Shown here: positions 27,801 through 41,800 of the stretch, in pieces | Numbering within the stretch: the stretch's first letter is position 1 | Layout of the letters: the number at the start of each line of letters is the position of its first letter | Assembly: GCF_018139145.2 (NCBI RefSeq) | Contig: NC_059481.1 | Coordinates: forward strand, 7,118,368 to 7,182,367 | Length of the DNA stretch: 64,000 nt | Source: Gymnogyps californianus | Taxonomy: Eukaryota > Chordata > Aves > Accipitriformes > Cathartidae | Direction: 5' to 3' | Translations under genes and position numbers: made by a program | Notes under the pieces: generated by a model | Databases searched by the model: none | What the model saw: the letters and a program-made list of their open reading frames with translations, nothing else | Told to the model about the DNA's origin: nothing

Positions 27801-30800
27801 CTGAAAGACTGAAATTCTCAACAGTTGTCTGCTTATGTACCATATGATGACAGGTAGGAGGCATTTGTTCTTTTTAAAGGAATACTACCTATATCTTTTC
27901 AAAAGCAGCTTACTGTTGGGCAGGGAGGAAATTGATGTGGAATATCAGTGAGTGCATAATGAGCAGAGTACTTTGCCATGGCTGCCCGGGGAACAGTGCT
28001 GGCAGCATGCCTAGCCACAGTGGCCTGGGGTCTGTAGGGATGACAGGTGGAGTTGGTAGTGCCAAGATGAGAATTATTTAATATGCTGAAGAATTCTATT
28101 CAATCACCAACCTCTGGTTTTCATTTTTTGATGTCTCAAAATGGAATTTTTTTTGGTGATAATTTAAAAAAATACAAAAAAATAACTTACACATCCTTCT
28201 GAAATTGTGGTGGTTGTCAGAGACTAGTACAGGAAAATCTGGCAAAAATTATATAGGCGGAATGTAAGCCAAGGATATAAAATGGTTTGGCAGAGAGAAA
28301 AACTCCCTGCAGGCTTTATAATAAAAACAATAATACAAAAACATTAAATAGAGAGGTGTACAAAAGAAGCAATTACTCTAACAGAGTATTAGTTACTAAG
28401 TCTGCTTTTTAAAAGCTTGTCATATCTTAACTGCCAAAAATAATTAAGCAGATTGTCTTGCTGCCCTTCAAATAAAGGAATTTGTGAGAAATTTCATTCA
28501 GGCTTTGTGCTTCTTTCTCCAAGAACTAGCAAAATTAACAAGGTCAGCTTGAGTACAGCTAGGATTACTCTTAATCCAGTATTTCAGCACAATTCTTAAT
28601 ACCTTTTTTTTTTTTTTTTTTAAATCTCCCTCTTGTTAAAGCATTTCTTCCCAAGGGGCCTTTTTATAGTTTGCCAGATTGTTCGGTGCCCTCTATTTCA
28701 CCCTGCAGCAACAAGCATTTCTCCTGCTGGCACCACCAGAGATAGCAAGGGCCAGATTTACCTCTCATTGATACTGGTACAATTTCATACATATCTTTAG
28801 CATTATACTGATGTAGCTGAAAGGACATTTGGGCCTGAGATACCAAGAGCAACGTGGAGGCAGTTGTTCCATTGCAGAGAATATGAGACCTAGTTGGATT
28901 CTTATTTCAACTTTTTTCTAAATATTCCAATTCCCTAGGCAGGAGTATATGTTGTATTGTGGAACTGAATAATTCAGAAGGGAGTCCCTTAGGGGAACAG
29001 CTGTTGGATAAACACTGAAGGAGAAACCAAGTTTAGTAAAGGCCTTTACATTATCCGCGCCCCCCGCCTATTTATCACTCAGTAGTTCAGAAGATTTTGT
29101 TTAAATCTAACAACTGGTTAATCCTCCCTGGCCTCCATCAGACTACTGCCTGAGCACAGTTTCTGGTGCAGTAACTGTTTCTGAGCAGACTTGGCCTGAG
29201 ACTTTGCACATTGGTGCAAACTTGTTAATATTTTTGGCTGACTTCTGGTTTTTAGATACATTTCTTGTAATGACAAAACATCTCTTACACTTAAGGAGCA
29301 AAGGTAGCCAAAGCCAGAAAGACATCAGCATGCAACTTTCCATTCGTCATGCATATAACAGTAATTGTTCAGTGAACAATTCCAGAATTGTGCATTTGCT
29401 GTCTGTAGAAGAGGTACCTTTTAAACAGGTTCTCTAAACAGACCTCTTCGATGTTGTAGGCTTACTCCAAGTTGGAATATAATCTCAAATAATTTATAGC
29501 TACTATAAAAGAAGGTAATACAACACCTTATAGTGCTTCTTAAATGATATATAGTATGAACAGAACTACTTCATTTCAACCCCTGAAGAACGTGGAATGG
29601 AATGACATAGCAGTGAAGATGAGGCACATTTGCCAATTGCAGAGTTATCAGAGATAAACTATGATCAATGACCAAATTCTGTCTTACTTTCACAGATGAC
29701 AGAACACTTATGATAAGACTGAGGCTTCAGCAGCTGTATAACAGCATCCTGGAATCTCACAGATCATTTTTTGCCCAAATTACATTTTACCTTGATGAAA
29801 AAGATGAGAGAAATCTTACTTCTCTGCTAATACATGTCATTTATTTGTATATGCATTCTCAGCAGATTTATATAAAACATGAATATTATTTTCTACATGA
29901 AAAACATTGTCCTTGAATGCATCATTGTACAACTTATCCTCTCAGTACTGTATTCTTTTTGGCTTTTTAAAATGAGAACATTTTAGAAATTTGCTAAAAA
30001 TTCAGTCAGTCCTTCTACAAATAGTGTTTAACATAATGAAACTAAAAAAAAAATAGAAAAAATCAATTACTTTGAGATGTAGACATCATGAAGCCACTAG
30101 TGTTTTAGCAAAGTCAACACTTAAGTAATAATTGTTATTATGGGACAACGTATAAATTGTTCACACTGGACAATTAAACAATTCTTCTAATCCATTTGGG
30201 TACAAATGTAGCTTGTTAATGACTAGTTCATTAGCTTTAGTAATGTCAAAGTGTTCTGACTATCCAATTCAACTAAATACTGCCTAAGACAGGCATGTGC
30301 TAGGCACATATTTCACATAAAAGCATTCGTTAATGTGATTTGTCCTTACAATTACAGCAACCTACTCAACCAACATAGGCAATACAGGGGTTAATTAACA
30401 ATTTTAAGCAAAAGAAAAGAATGATTGGGTAATTTATAAAAATTAACCAGTCACAGCACCAACTGAATTGAGTAGGGGGTTTTTCTGGATGTCTAATGAT
30501 GTTAATTCCCATGAATCAAAGCAACTAGATGTCTCCAGAAGGACAAATAAATATATATTGTTGTGCTGAACATGCACCCATTGCTTCCACAGAAGACGTG
30601 AACCTGGTTTTAGTCTTCAGACTAGTGAAATGTAGAATGCCCTCACATTACCTATTTAATTCAAGAGATACTGCAGTAAGTTTGCAAGAACAGTTCTATT
30701 GGATACACTGTATCACAAAGTGGTTACATATTAAAATACTGCTTTTTCATTTTGCTCCATTTTGGAGTTGAAGCCATTCAGGAGACTCTTCCAGCATTAC

Positions 30801-33800
30801 GTGAAGTGGGCATATGCAGGAACACGCCTGAAGAGCCTTATAGTGAACGTATGCTTGAACTTTTAAAGACAACCCCCCCTACTATTCAGCAATAATGATT
30901 CTCTGTTAATAATGTCACATAATCTCTAACCATTATGAGGGTGAAATGTTACTGAGGTTGGAAAAGTAACTTTGTAAGCTTCAATAATTTAGAAACAATG
31001 GAAAAAGATCTGTTATTCTGCTTGTGTTTCCTACCCTACATGAATTCTTACAGCGTTAGCCATTCATACAGAGTTCTGAAGGCTACTGGTACTTATCAAC
31101 CCTTTTTCTTTAGTAATGTTTTGCATTAACAACTAGAGAGGATTACATACCTTTTTGAAAGTAACCCCTGTGATTTACATAAGGCTTGCAGACACTGCCA
31201 TTCTGCTGCATTGGGTCACTACACTCAGTGTCCTAGGAAGATTAGGTCCTACATGCTTCCTGTGAGTTGAGGCTATGCTTAAGTTTTAGGGTTTTTGTTT
31301 GCTTAAGTGTTCTGCTGCTATTAAAGATAAAAGACATTTTTACTTTTGATGTAGAGGTGGAAGCTGATAGAATAGCATATTGTTCACGTAAGACAGGACT
31401 GAAATTAACACACTCTGAAACATAATTATTAAATAATCTTTCCAATTTGATCTATGCAACTAAAGGAGAATTACAGTCCCCCGTTCCCTCTCCCAGATAA
31501 ACCTACTGGAGCAATACATAATTTTAAATCAGATTTTATAGCATTCTGTAATTGTTTCTTACCTCCTTTATATTAGTAGCTATTTTGTTTTCTGCTCTGT
31601 GTGTGTATATATAAAAACCTATTTTTTATATTTATATTTTCAGTTGATTATTGATAGATAAGTATAGAATTAAGCATGTAGCCTAGACCTTTGTGGAAAT
31701 TGCTTACAAGCCACAGGTACTATCCTAGAGGAGAAAAAGCTCTAACTTAAACTAAAATCTACATTGGAGTTGCACTGCTGGAGAGCCAAAATTTATCCAA
31801 AACAGATGCCTACTCTATGTCATTCCGGACTTGGATAAGCCCCATAGTCTATTCCCTTTGATTATCAGACTGCAAAGGGAAGGATGTCTGTCAGGGTACT
31901 CTCAAAGAACCTACCACAATATTTCTTTTTTTTCAGAAACAAATTAAAAATTGCTTTTTTGATCAAACTCTAGGGGAACATTCCAATCTGTCCTTAAAAA
32001 AATGCTAGGATTTAAAGAACTAGAGAACTGTGACTGAACACATTTTCCCACTACTTTAGTTTCACAAGTGCTTCACTTTGCCCACTTCATTTCCTGAAAA
32101 ATGCTTGGCTAGTTCTACCTGGAAAACAGGAGCAGAATGCACACTGCAAAAATGACAAAAAGAATCCAAGTGAAAATATTACGGCTTATACTCGTTAACC
32201 ACTTTTGTTCTTCGTGTGTCTACACAAAGTTCAGGTAACCGTTCTTTCAAGTCTTCATTCAAATTGAGGTAGCTCAGCTAGCCATAAAATGAGGGGGATA
32301 TACAAACAGGAGAATAGTACAAAACAGCATGCTTTTTGCCACAGCAGGTATTCAAGCTACAGCATAGCTAACAATACTACAGTAGTGATTCTGCCAGTCT
32401 GCATATTAAAGCTCCATTCCAAGGGGTTTTATTCCAGACAGTTCATAAACATCCTTCTACAGACCTTCACAGGGGAATTATATCTGGTATAATCTGAGAA
32501 ACAAAAACCCCACAACACTCAGCACTCACCAGAAATTATATATTTGGATGTATTTAGTTCTAACAAGAAAAATCCTATATTTCAGCAGTTTTATCTTTCC
32601 TCCCACTCTATTATAATTTTCACTCCCATTCCTTTCTTTACTCTTATGTGTGATAATTTTGGAAGGTGTAACAAAAAGAAGGCAGAATTACTTGAGGGTT
32701 TTTCCCTTTCAAAAGGAGAACCTAATCTAATACTGTTAATACTGCTCAGAACTTTCCTAAAAACAAGACAGCAAAAAATTAAATGGCACTTCACATTTAA
32801 AAGTAATAGAAAAGAACTGTCCCTGCTGCATGCATGTTGATGCACAATTTTATACCAGATCGAATAAAGTTCTCTCATGCAAGGATTTTTCCACTAAGCC
32901 TTTCCTGTTTTTATTTTCCTCAGTTTTCTTAAAGCATATTTCCAGGTTTTGTTCTTTTCTAAGCCTGTATTTCTTTATAACACTACTCAAAACTTTTTTT
33001 TTCAAAAACTGAGTGACTATTTGACAAGATATTATAGTTCTCATCATTTTCTCTCATTTCATATCTCTGTTGCAAAACCATTTCCTTTCTGAACATACAA
33101 AAGAACATCAGAAAATAGCATTTTCCTCAGTAGCTGGGTTGAAGCAAATAGTACTTTAAAAGCTTGATCCTATCTTCTTGACACGAGTAACTCTGTCTTC
33201 CTTCATGCTATTTAGCTAGAGGAACTTTTCCCAAAAGACGAGTCAAATCAAACAGTTTTTTGGGTACATAGGTAGAGCTCAACTGTCTCACTCTTACAGC
33301 TCAAACATTTATGCCGAGAAATTATGGTTTTATCTCATGGCCTCAGGGAGCACTGCTGCCTTCGGTTACCAGCACTGCCAATTAAATTTTCATTTTGGGT
33401 TTTTACAGACATTAGGAAAGGTTGTAGAAACTTCATACAGAGTCCCCAGTAGATGACTCACTGTTGAACAACAGGAACTCAGTATCAGAGCAAGCAAACC
33501 ATGCTGTCATTTGCATCAATGGCTGAGTTGCAGCAAAGACCTTTAAAGCATAGTAGAGACTGGCGATTTGTTTACAGTGACCAAAAAACTTTGCAGTATG
33601 CCCAAACATTTCAGTTCTAATCTACCTTCACCAACACTCACTCACATAATAGCACAGAGGCAGCAGCCCAGTTGTTTGGTATAGGGTTTTGTAGCTCTCC
33701 ATGTATATAACACCACTCAAGTATGGGAACAAAATATCAGCAACACTAAAATGAACTGAAGTTCATTAGTGTCATCTCTAGATAGAAATCCGAACTAAAA

Positions 33801-34981
33801 ACTTGAAGTCCTTTTCATCTTTGAATTATGTAACATTTTAAAAGCATTTCTAGAATTTAAATTGCCTCCTCTTAATCCTTTTATGTTTTTCTCCTCTGAA
33901 GCTACTTTTCATAACATAGAAGGATCTGTAAGCTTCCTGTATTGGAAGAATGCTGGCATTCACACAAACCAACCAACCCAAGAGAGACATTTTGAGAGGT
34001 CAGTTATTTTCATTCCAACCAAGACTGATTTTGTGTAACTTCCCTACTGTTGAAGGGGAACCTATGTTTTTTCCATCAAATATTTCCCCCCCCAAATCAA
34101 ATGAAATGGCAGTCTTTTGTTGATTTAATAGAGAGAAAATTTTAACCAATACACTTGTCTCACCCACAAATATTTCTGAAGATCTAAGCATCAAATTAAA
34201 TTACTGCCTTTTTGATTGAAAATGGAAGAACAACGCTAGGAGCCTGTACATTACTAACTTTGATTTAGGTAATTCAATACTATTTTCCTCTATGAAAAGT
34301 ATTCTAACCTTATTCTTTCTTCTCTGTTCCTTATCAGCTGAATGATAAATAGGCTTAATAGGCCTTGCAAATCACAAACAGACAGGTGGTGTAATGATGG
34401 ACTTTCCATTAGCTGCATTAGCACAATGTGGTTTTGGAATTTCAAGAGGAAGCTATAAGCACATTGAGCTATTACAGGCTATTTCAATAAATCACAAAGT
34501 ATTTTATTTAATTAAGTCCCTTTTAATAGCAATATTAAAGACAGGGATAGAAGTGTCATTAGTATGAACAGATTTGATATACTATACAATGTTTTTTTCT
34601 TTGATTTTTTTCTATCCCATCTGAATAAAAATAACGGTTCATAATCCGACAAAAATAGGACTTGATCCTTTGATTCACAACATAAAATGTTATGATTGGT
34701 AGCACATATTTTACATTACTGGGCTCCGGGCCTGACAGCTTCCACTCCCTCACCTGCTGTGATTCTTTTTCCAAGGCTTAGGGCATTACAAGTATTGAGG
34801 ACTAATAGTAATTAGCATAGCACAGGCAGCACTATAGGCATCAGAGATTTCTGTGCGAGAGTAAATTCTGTAACTGAAGATAACAGCTTTGAAGGAATGA
34901 AGATAATTTTGCTTTACCAAAAGAGGGGTAAAGTGAATATTCAGAGTATGTATTATTAGTCAACAAATGTATAGGACCTTT

Positions 34982-34997
34982 CCCCCCCCCCCCCCCC
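34982..34997. repeat. C16 homopolymer
   Basis: Sixteen consecutive C on the plus strand in AT-rich intergenic DNA. Its length in the assembly may not be accurate. Confidence 0.9.
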
Positions 34998-37620
34998 AAT
35001 TATTATTTACTAAGAGGGTATAGTCAAACACTGGAACAGGTTCCCCTCAAGTGGCAGATCTCCATTCCATAAAAGGAGATGGATTGATCATTATCTTAAT
35101 TATTTAGGGAAAGACTACAAGGGGTCAGGAAGGAACAGAGGAGAAAGATCAGAGCTGTTTTGAGGAGTGGGAAGAATTATGAAGCTAATGCAGATCCAGA
35201 GCATATCTGCAGCCTTCATCTCAGGATGCACAAATACAGGAGAAAACCTGTCCCTCTACCACAGCCTGAGATCATGTCACTGTGAGCTGCCATCTAAGGG
35301 AGCTGGGAATGGTGGTGCTGGGGAGTTTGAAAATAAGCCTGGAAATTTAAACCCTGGAATGGAAAAAGCCCACCAAACTAATGATACTCCATTCCCCCAT
35401 GAGGAATGGGACTGAATATGGTAAAAAAAAGGCAGTTAATACAGTGGACCAAGGCCATATATATTGGAATTGTATTGGAATGACTCTCAACTGCCCATTT
35501 CCTGGGTTTTGAGAAGACCCTGATATTAGAGAAGGGTGGGAGATTCCACTGAGCAAACTCAACCCTATATTAAAGTTTCTGGCTGCCATTAAGCAAAACA
35601 CACTACAGAACAGAATTTTTAATGTCCTAGGAACTGATCTTATTATGGTGCCTAACAAGTATCCCTCCTTAATTTTAAATATTTCTAATTACATTTAGTC
35701 TGTGAAAAATTGTAGGTAGCAGCTTGTTTACAGAAAAAGTACACTGCCTGGTGAAGATGTGTACAGAAGCTACAGTTTACCAAAATGCATAAGCTATTTT
35801 AACAAATCCTCTTGAACAGCATCAGAGAGTAATCTCATTTCAGTACAGCACAGCCATTCCAGTCCTCCTCAACCCAAGTTCAGGACCTCTCATGAACTCT
35901 TCTTCACAGATGGGAAAGTTTCCAACAAAGTAGTCTTTTGATCGTCTCCAAAGGAAAGGTGTATCCAAGGATACTCTAATGAGGGACTTAAAACCAAATT
36001 AATCACTACTGCAAACATACTACAGTAGATTTGCTGGCCTTTATTATTGAGGTCTGTTTCCCTATATACCCTTCAGACACAGCAGAGTGCATAGACGTGG
36101 CAGGTTTGCAGTGTTAATGGGCTCTACATAGACTACAGAACGTTAGAGTCTCTTGACAGGCACTTTAATCTATCTTCTGTTTATAATTTTTACATTTGGT
36201 AATGAAGTAGATTATCCTTTTGAGAGTCAATTGCTGACATTCCTGTACATATTAAACGGCACTTAAGAAAACATAAGTCTATCCTGCAAGTTGCTATCTT
36301 CAGATTTGCTGTCTTCGTAATTACCTGTGGAAGGACAGATGCACTAGCAGGGTAAGATTCAGCAAAAACTATTGTTTGAAACTCTTTTGAAGCAATGCTT
36401 AAAAAAAAACCAGAAGTGCTTAGCCACTGATTTATGGACACTTCAAAATATCTTGTAACATAGTCATTTATAGTTAGTTTAAACATTAATTGCTCTTTCC
36501 CATAGAACTAGCAGCGAGTAGCTAGTTTCCACCACAATGCAAAGTGCAGGACCTGGCAGATAGATTAGCAGAGTGCTGGAGAACTGCTGCGAGGTGGGGC
36601 TGTGCATGCCAGTGCTTAGTGTGCTTCTGAGTCTGACACCAGTGAGTGCAACACAAGTACTTAACCAATTGCATGGATTATTAGGCTGTGACTTATTTGC
36701 AATCATCTATCACTCCTCTCATAAGCAATCTCTATCCAGGCATAACTACTTGATTACATAGCTCTCACCATACGGGCCCATAACAAGGGATTTCAGACTA
36801 AGGGGAACTCAGACTTAAGAGATTAGATTTCATTTTAAATAGCACAAAGTGCGTGCTGTTTGTCCGATATTGTAGAAAGTAAGCGTGGCTCATTCATGGT
36901 ATTTCTAAAAAGCCTGTAGTTAAAAACGTGCTGAGAATTTCACCAACCACAATGGCAAATTAAGAGTAGATTTTAAAAAGTCCAAGTAGAAGCCAGAGAA
37001 GTGAAAAGTGACTAAATTCAGGTGATAGAGCTATTGTTTCACCTGTTCCTAATGTATATTCCAGGTCCACAGTAGGCTTTGTTCTCCTAAGTTGTGATCT
37101 CTGAGTGAAGTAAAGCCAGTATCAGCTGTAGGTTTTGGGCACCTGTTAGAAACCTGAGGCAGGAAAGTGTAGAAGAGAAGTATGGTTTTTGGGGGTTTTT
37201 TTTTGGCATGTCCAGCTGGTAAAGCACTATTTTGACTTAATTATTATGTTGACATTACTATTACTTCTAGTCTCTATTGTATTTGCTCCCAATAACATCC
37301 CAGTGTCTAGACTGTATTCATAACAAGACCCTCCTGTGATCATTCTGCTGTCCTCAGAAAAAATCCAAAGCCTGATTCTCTTTTCTTTTAGTGGAGAGCA
37401 TGACTCCTTACACATCACGTGAAGAGTAGTATAAAATCTACGTAAGTACACAAAGGCTGGATTAACAGTATGCACGCATACATTTCAAACTGCTAGCTGC
37501 AGCCCTTCTCTGCTTCAACGGAGGATCACGTTAACAATTATTATATAGCCAAACACAGTGGGCAGCCTATTACATGTTAGGAAGAACCTGTCATTTAAAT
37601 GGACTTATGAGTCTATGATA

Positions 37621-37666
37621 CTAGAAACAAATATCTATGACAGCTAGAAACAAACATCTATGACAT
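37621..37666. repeat. Tandem duplication, 23-bp unit, two copies
   Basis: Two adjacent 23-bp copies, CTAGAAACAAATATCTATGA and CTAGAAACAAACATCTATGA plus three more bases each, differing at two positions. This looks like a local slippage event. Confidence 0.85.
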
Positions 37667-38264
37667 TTATTATCTCTAAGGTGGCAAACAGCTTCCCTCC
37701 TAAGTGCTGGAGTAACACATAAAATGAAAATGCAATCCATTTGCCAGATCAGAATGAAAACTATTTCTTAAAGAACTGCAAATAAAAATCCAACTTCAGT
37801 CATCAATTGAAGCCAAACAGTCCACAATTATGATCCCACGCAAAAACTGAAAAGGTGAGTTAAATCTTAACTGTATACAATTAGGGAAAATTTCTCCTCT
37901 AGAGGCCTATGTATAAAAAGGCTGCTTTAGCATCATTCAAACAGCTGGCCTTACAGCTTTTGCACCGCAAGCAAAGTGGGAATTAACATCCCTGCCAGGG
38001 ACATTTGATAAAGCATGGATTGCAATATTCTAGAAGCTAAAACTACCTTTTCTTCATGTGCTGAATCTCAGAAGTACCTTGGTGTCTTACAGAAGGAAAG
38101 AGCTTCTTTCGGTATTTTTGTCACCACGCTTCTTTGGACACAATCAGATTCTCCCTTAGTTAGCAGGCCATAGTAGTCCATAGATTAGAATTCACATAGA
38201 CTCCTAAAAATGAGGGAATAGCTTCACTGGGGCTAGCATGAATGTCGTGCTATCTGGTCAGAAG

Positions 38265-38893
38265 AATCACAGGATGGTTGAGGTTGGAAGGGACCTCCAG
38301 AGGCCACCCTGCTCAAGCAGGGCCACCTAGAGCCAGTTGACCACAACTGCATCCAGGTGGCTTTTGAATATCTCCAGGGATGGAGGGTCCACAACCTCCC
38401 TGGGCAATCTCACAGTAGAGAAGTATTTCATGATATTCAGAAGGAACCTCCTGTGTTTCATTTTGTGCCCACTACCTCTCTTGTTGTGGCACTGGGCACC
38501 AATGAAAAGAGCCTGCCTCCATCTTTTTTGCACCCTCCCTTCTGGTAGTTTGTTTTTATATATATAGTATTTTTATATATATAAAAGATCCCCCCGAGCC
38601 TTCTCTTCTCCAGGCTAAACAGTCCCAGCTCTCTCAGCCTTTCCTAATAGGAGAGATGCCCCAGTCCCTTCACCATCTTTGTGGCCCTTCGCTGGACTCT
38701 CTCCAATATGTCCATGTCTCTCTCGTACTGAGGAGCCCAGAACTGGACATAGTCCTCCAGGTGTGGCCTCACCAGTGCCGACTAGAGGGGAGGATCCTCT
38801 CCCTGACCAGCTGGCAATAGTCTGATCTCCTGGGCTGCATTAGGCATTACAGCCGTCTTTGCTGCAAGGGCACACTGCTAGCTCATATTCAAC
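38265..38893 (-). mobile_element. CR1 LINE, 5'-truncated 3' fragment, antisense to the plus strand
   Basis: CR1 is the dominant non-LTR retrotransposon of birds and reptiles. The plus strand begins AATCACAGGATGGTTGAGGT and continues TTGGAAGGGACCTC, the reverse complement of the CR1 3' end. It runs on through further typical CR1 blocks: CTCCAGGGATGGAGGGTCCA, CTTCTCCAGGCTAAACAGTC, CCTTCGCTGGACTCTCTCCA and TGGCCTCACCAGTGC. It fades out after GCAAGGGCACACTG near 38.89 kb, so about 0.63 kb of the 3' part is left and the rest was lost to 5' truncation. A TA-rich insertion at about 38552-38588 interrupts it. The short frames within it are damaged and encode nothing. The right boundary is approximate. 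Confidence 0.93.
38552..38588. repeat. TA-rich microsatellite inside the CR1 fragment
   Basis: Two TATATATA blocks separated by GTATTTT, lying between CR1 blocks that are normally continuous. It is probably a microsatellite that expanded after the CR1 insertion. Confidence 0.75.
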
Positions 38894-41800
38894 AAGAGTT
38901 TCCTGCCGAGACCTTCAGGAGGCAGTCTGATGGCAACACACAGCATAGCAGGGAGGTTTTCTTATGCTGTATTGAAGTACAAAAAAGTGAAGAGAAGCAA
39001 GTCATTTCACAAGGCCCAATGGACCACATACCCTCAGTGCAACTTTTTCTTACCATGGTAATTTGCCTTCTGTTAGTGCTGAAGAAAACATCATTTATAC
39101 ATTAGAATCACAAACAATGTGCACTAGGAAAAAAAAAAATTTTCAGATGTAGATTAAAGGTATGTATTGTGACTCATTACTGGGATTGAAAATTAACAGT
39201 TTCACTTCTGCGCTTAACTCAATTAGCTATGCATTTAGTTACACTACAGTTGAGCAGCACTACTGTTCCAGAAGAACTGACTGTACAAGAAACACTTTTG
39301 CTCTACGTCTTTTCAATACGCTTTTCCTTTCCCAAATACATTGAAAAGATTTCTTGAAGTATATTTGAACTGACACTGAAGAAGAAAACACTGAGCAGCT
39401 ACTACATGTGACACAGCCTATTTGGAGATTTCTCATTTTTATGCCCTTCTGAGATTTTCTTATAGGGTAGGCACTGCATTCATCCGATCTACCCAAAAAG
39501 TTAAAGAATACTCATCATATCCTCTCACTGTCTGGTATAGAAACGGTTTCTAAAACAGTTTAGTAAAATATGAACCAGCAAACATTCCGGGAGGAGACAC
39601 GAGCAAATCCACTCTACTCAAAATAAGTACAGCAATGTCATTAAACACACACAGGAAATGTAGATCAGGAAAAAAAGTCTTTAGAAGTACACCAAAACTT
39701 TCCGCTTTTTACAATGGACCAAAACATTACAAAGTCTAAACAAGCCCAGATTTAGACATATTACATTTCGTGTGGGAAAAGCTGGGAAATCTGACAATTT
39801 CAAAGGCACATGAACATTAAAAAAGTTCAGCATTATGTGAGGTATAATATTTTGTATAAAAATTGTAGGGAGGAAAAAGCAGTCATTTATCGCTTGGTAA
39901 AAGCTGACATTGTAACACTGAGATTGCTCACAGTGGCCAAGAAGCTTGCACTTATTCTACAGACAGAAATTTCATAAAAGAATAAGATCCTGTTTATGTC
40001 CCCATCACTCCTCAACGTCCACGAATTCTTTATGGATTTAAAAAACCACACAGCATCTTTTAATACAGTTTATAACCATGAAGTTTCAGTGACATACACC
40101 TAGATGCAGCTGCTGAGTGGCAACAGGCTAGTGCTAATTTGAGCCTGAACAACAGTACGATTAAGCAGACCACACATTAGCAGGCAAGCAGGCAAAAAAA
40201 AGCATAGAGAAAAAAGGATAAAAGGGAATGACTACAGGGAAAGATGGTTCCAACATGGCTACATGGCTAAGTGGCAACACTGCAGAGAATGCAAGCGAGG
40301 AAGTTCAAAGATGCAGAAAAATCTTACTGGTTCTTTTGACTGATAAAGACACTCACTCATGGCATGACTCTCTTATCCCCAAACCAGTCATAATTAGCTA
40401 CAAGTTTAGCATCCACAGATACTTCATGATGAGTATAAGACTCCCTCAGTCATTTGTTTTCCAAATACACTTACAGTTAAAAAAAGTCTCATAATATTTA
40501 GAAGGTTCACAAAAAGTATCTTTATTGTGGAATTACTGTTTTCTTCTACTTAATTACCTTTACTTACATGTAAAGTGATTCACGTAAGAAAACTCGTCCA
40601 CAAATTAGAAGTTTTACTAGGAGACTGACCTTATATATGTTCATTATTTATCAAGACACAGAGAATGAAAAAAAAATTACTTAAGACACCTTCTTTTGGG
40701 GCTCTCTTTCTACTTAGTCACTGGTCACAATATGGCTGTTCTTAGTGCAAAGTAATCATACAGACAAAACTACTTAGCCAACACCATGCCCATAAACATA
40801 CGGGAATAGAATTCTGGAATTCTGCACATACCATAAGCAAATACTATTCTCCATAGTTATATTTACCCTTACGTAACTCTGCACCAGAACCTCAGCATCC
40901 TTTTCCAAATATTTTTAGAACTTAACATTCGCTAAGAATAAAATGAGGCACAGATGGATCCCTGAATTTCATTGCCTCGCTAAACACTTAAAATATCTGT
41001 TCATTCTAGTCAAGAGCAGAAACATTTTTGGAATGTCAATTTTTTGCTTAACAGGAAGAAAGTGATTTCTTACTCAGCTGTGATTGCTGCAAAAAATATT
41101 ACCTGATGTCGTCACCCAAGATTAGTACATTTTGACAGAAAACTAGTTACTAGAGATAAGTAAATCTTTGATCTTCTTAGATTAAAACATTCTTTCTTCA
41201 GAAAAAGGCCATTATTAAGATTTTTTTTTTTTAAATTATGTGTAGACTTTTTCAACATCTATAAGGCTACATAAAGGTATTTACAGAACATTCGAAATCT
41301 AACTTCTATTTTGTTAATAGAAAAATTGTTATCTATACTCCAAATCACTATTTTAAGACAATTTAAAAAATGAGGACTTAAAAAGGGCTTAATAATGAAT
41401 CATCCATTAAAATGCTAAAGTCTCAAATGCTGAGAAGACCTTCAACAACAATTTTCTTAACTCCATATTCATAAGTAATTACCCATCAGTCTAAACATCA
41501 GTTTTGTAACTGATGTTCCAGGTAGCTGAAATTACATTCAAACTAATCCTCTAAAATGCTTATATTTTATCACAGCTCTACAGTGGGGACCTTATAAAGC
41601 ACATCTTTATTTCTGTAGAACAAAATAAATAATTTTCCAGAACATATTCCCATTGCACAAACATCAAAGGTCGTCCTCTCCTGAAGGAAAAACAATTTTG
41701 CAAAACAAAAAATCCTTCTATTTTAGAACTTGATCCAGATTACACCAGACTATTAAAAAAAAAATGTACTATCATACAGACATCATATTGTTCTGAAAAA

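Larger units (their letters stand above)
17461..38264. other. Intergenic region between ENTREP2 and TJP1, right of the CpG island
   Basis: About 20.8 kb of AT-rich DNA with no protein-coding exon I can recognise. Open frames here are short, lack family motifs and are not joined by plausible splice signals. Simple-sequence tracts include a T-rich run at about 21777-21816, C12 at 20735-20746, T-runs near 24387 and 28603, and C16 at 34982-34997. A possible plus-strand exon at 17574-17699 and two homeodomain-site-rich patches near 30.1-30.5 and 34.3-34.5 kb are treated as findings. Nothing else here can be supported from sequence alone. Confidence 0.6.

Noticed and set aside
35347..35658. 103-codon minus-strand frame
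   Set aside because: It is hydrophobic but has no family motif, splice context or repeat match I can name. Its length is within chance for the number of frames examined.
38327..38567. Short frames on both strands near 38.4 kb
   Set aside because: They fall in the CR1 3' fragment and are not intact reverse transcriptase.
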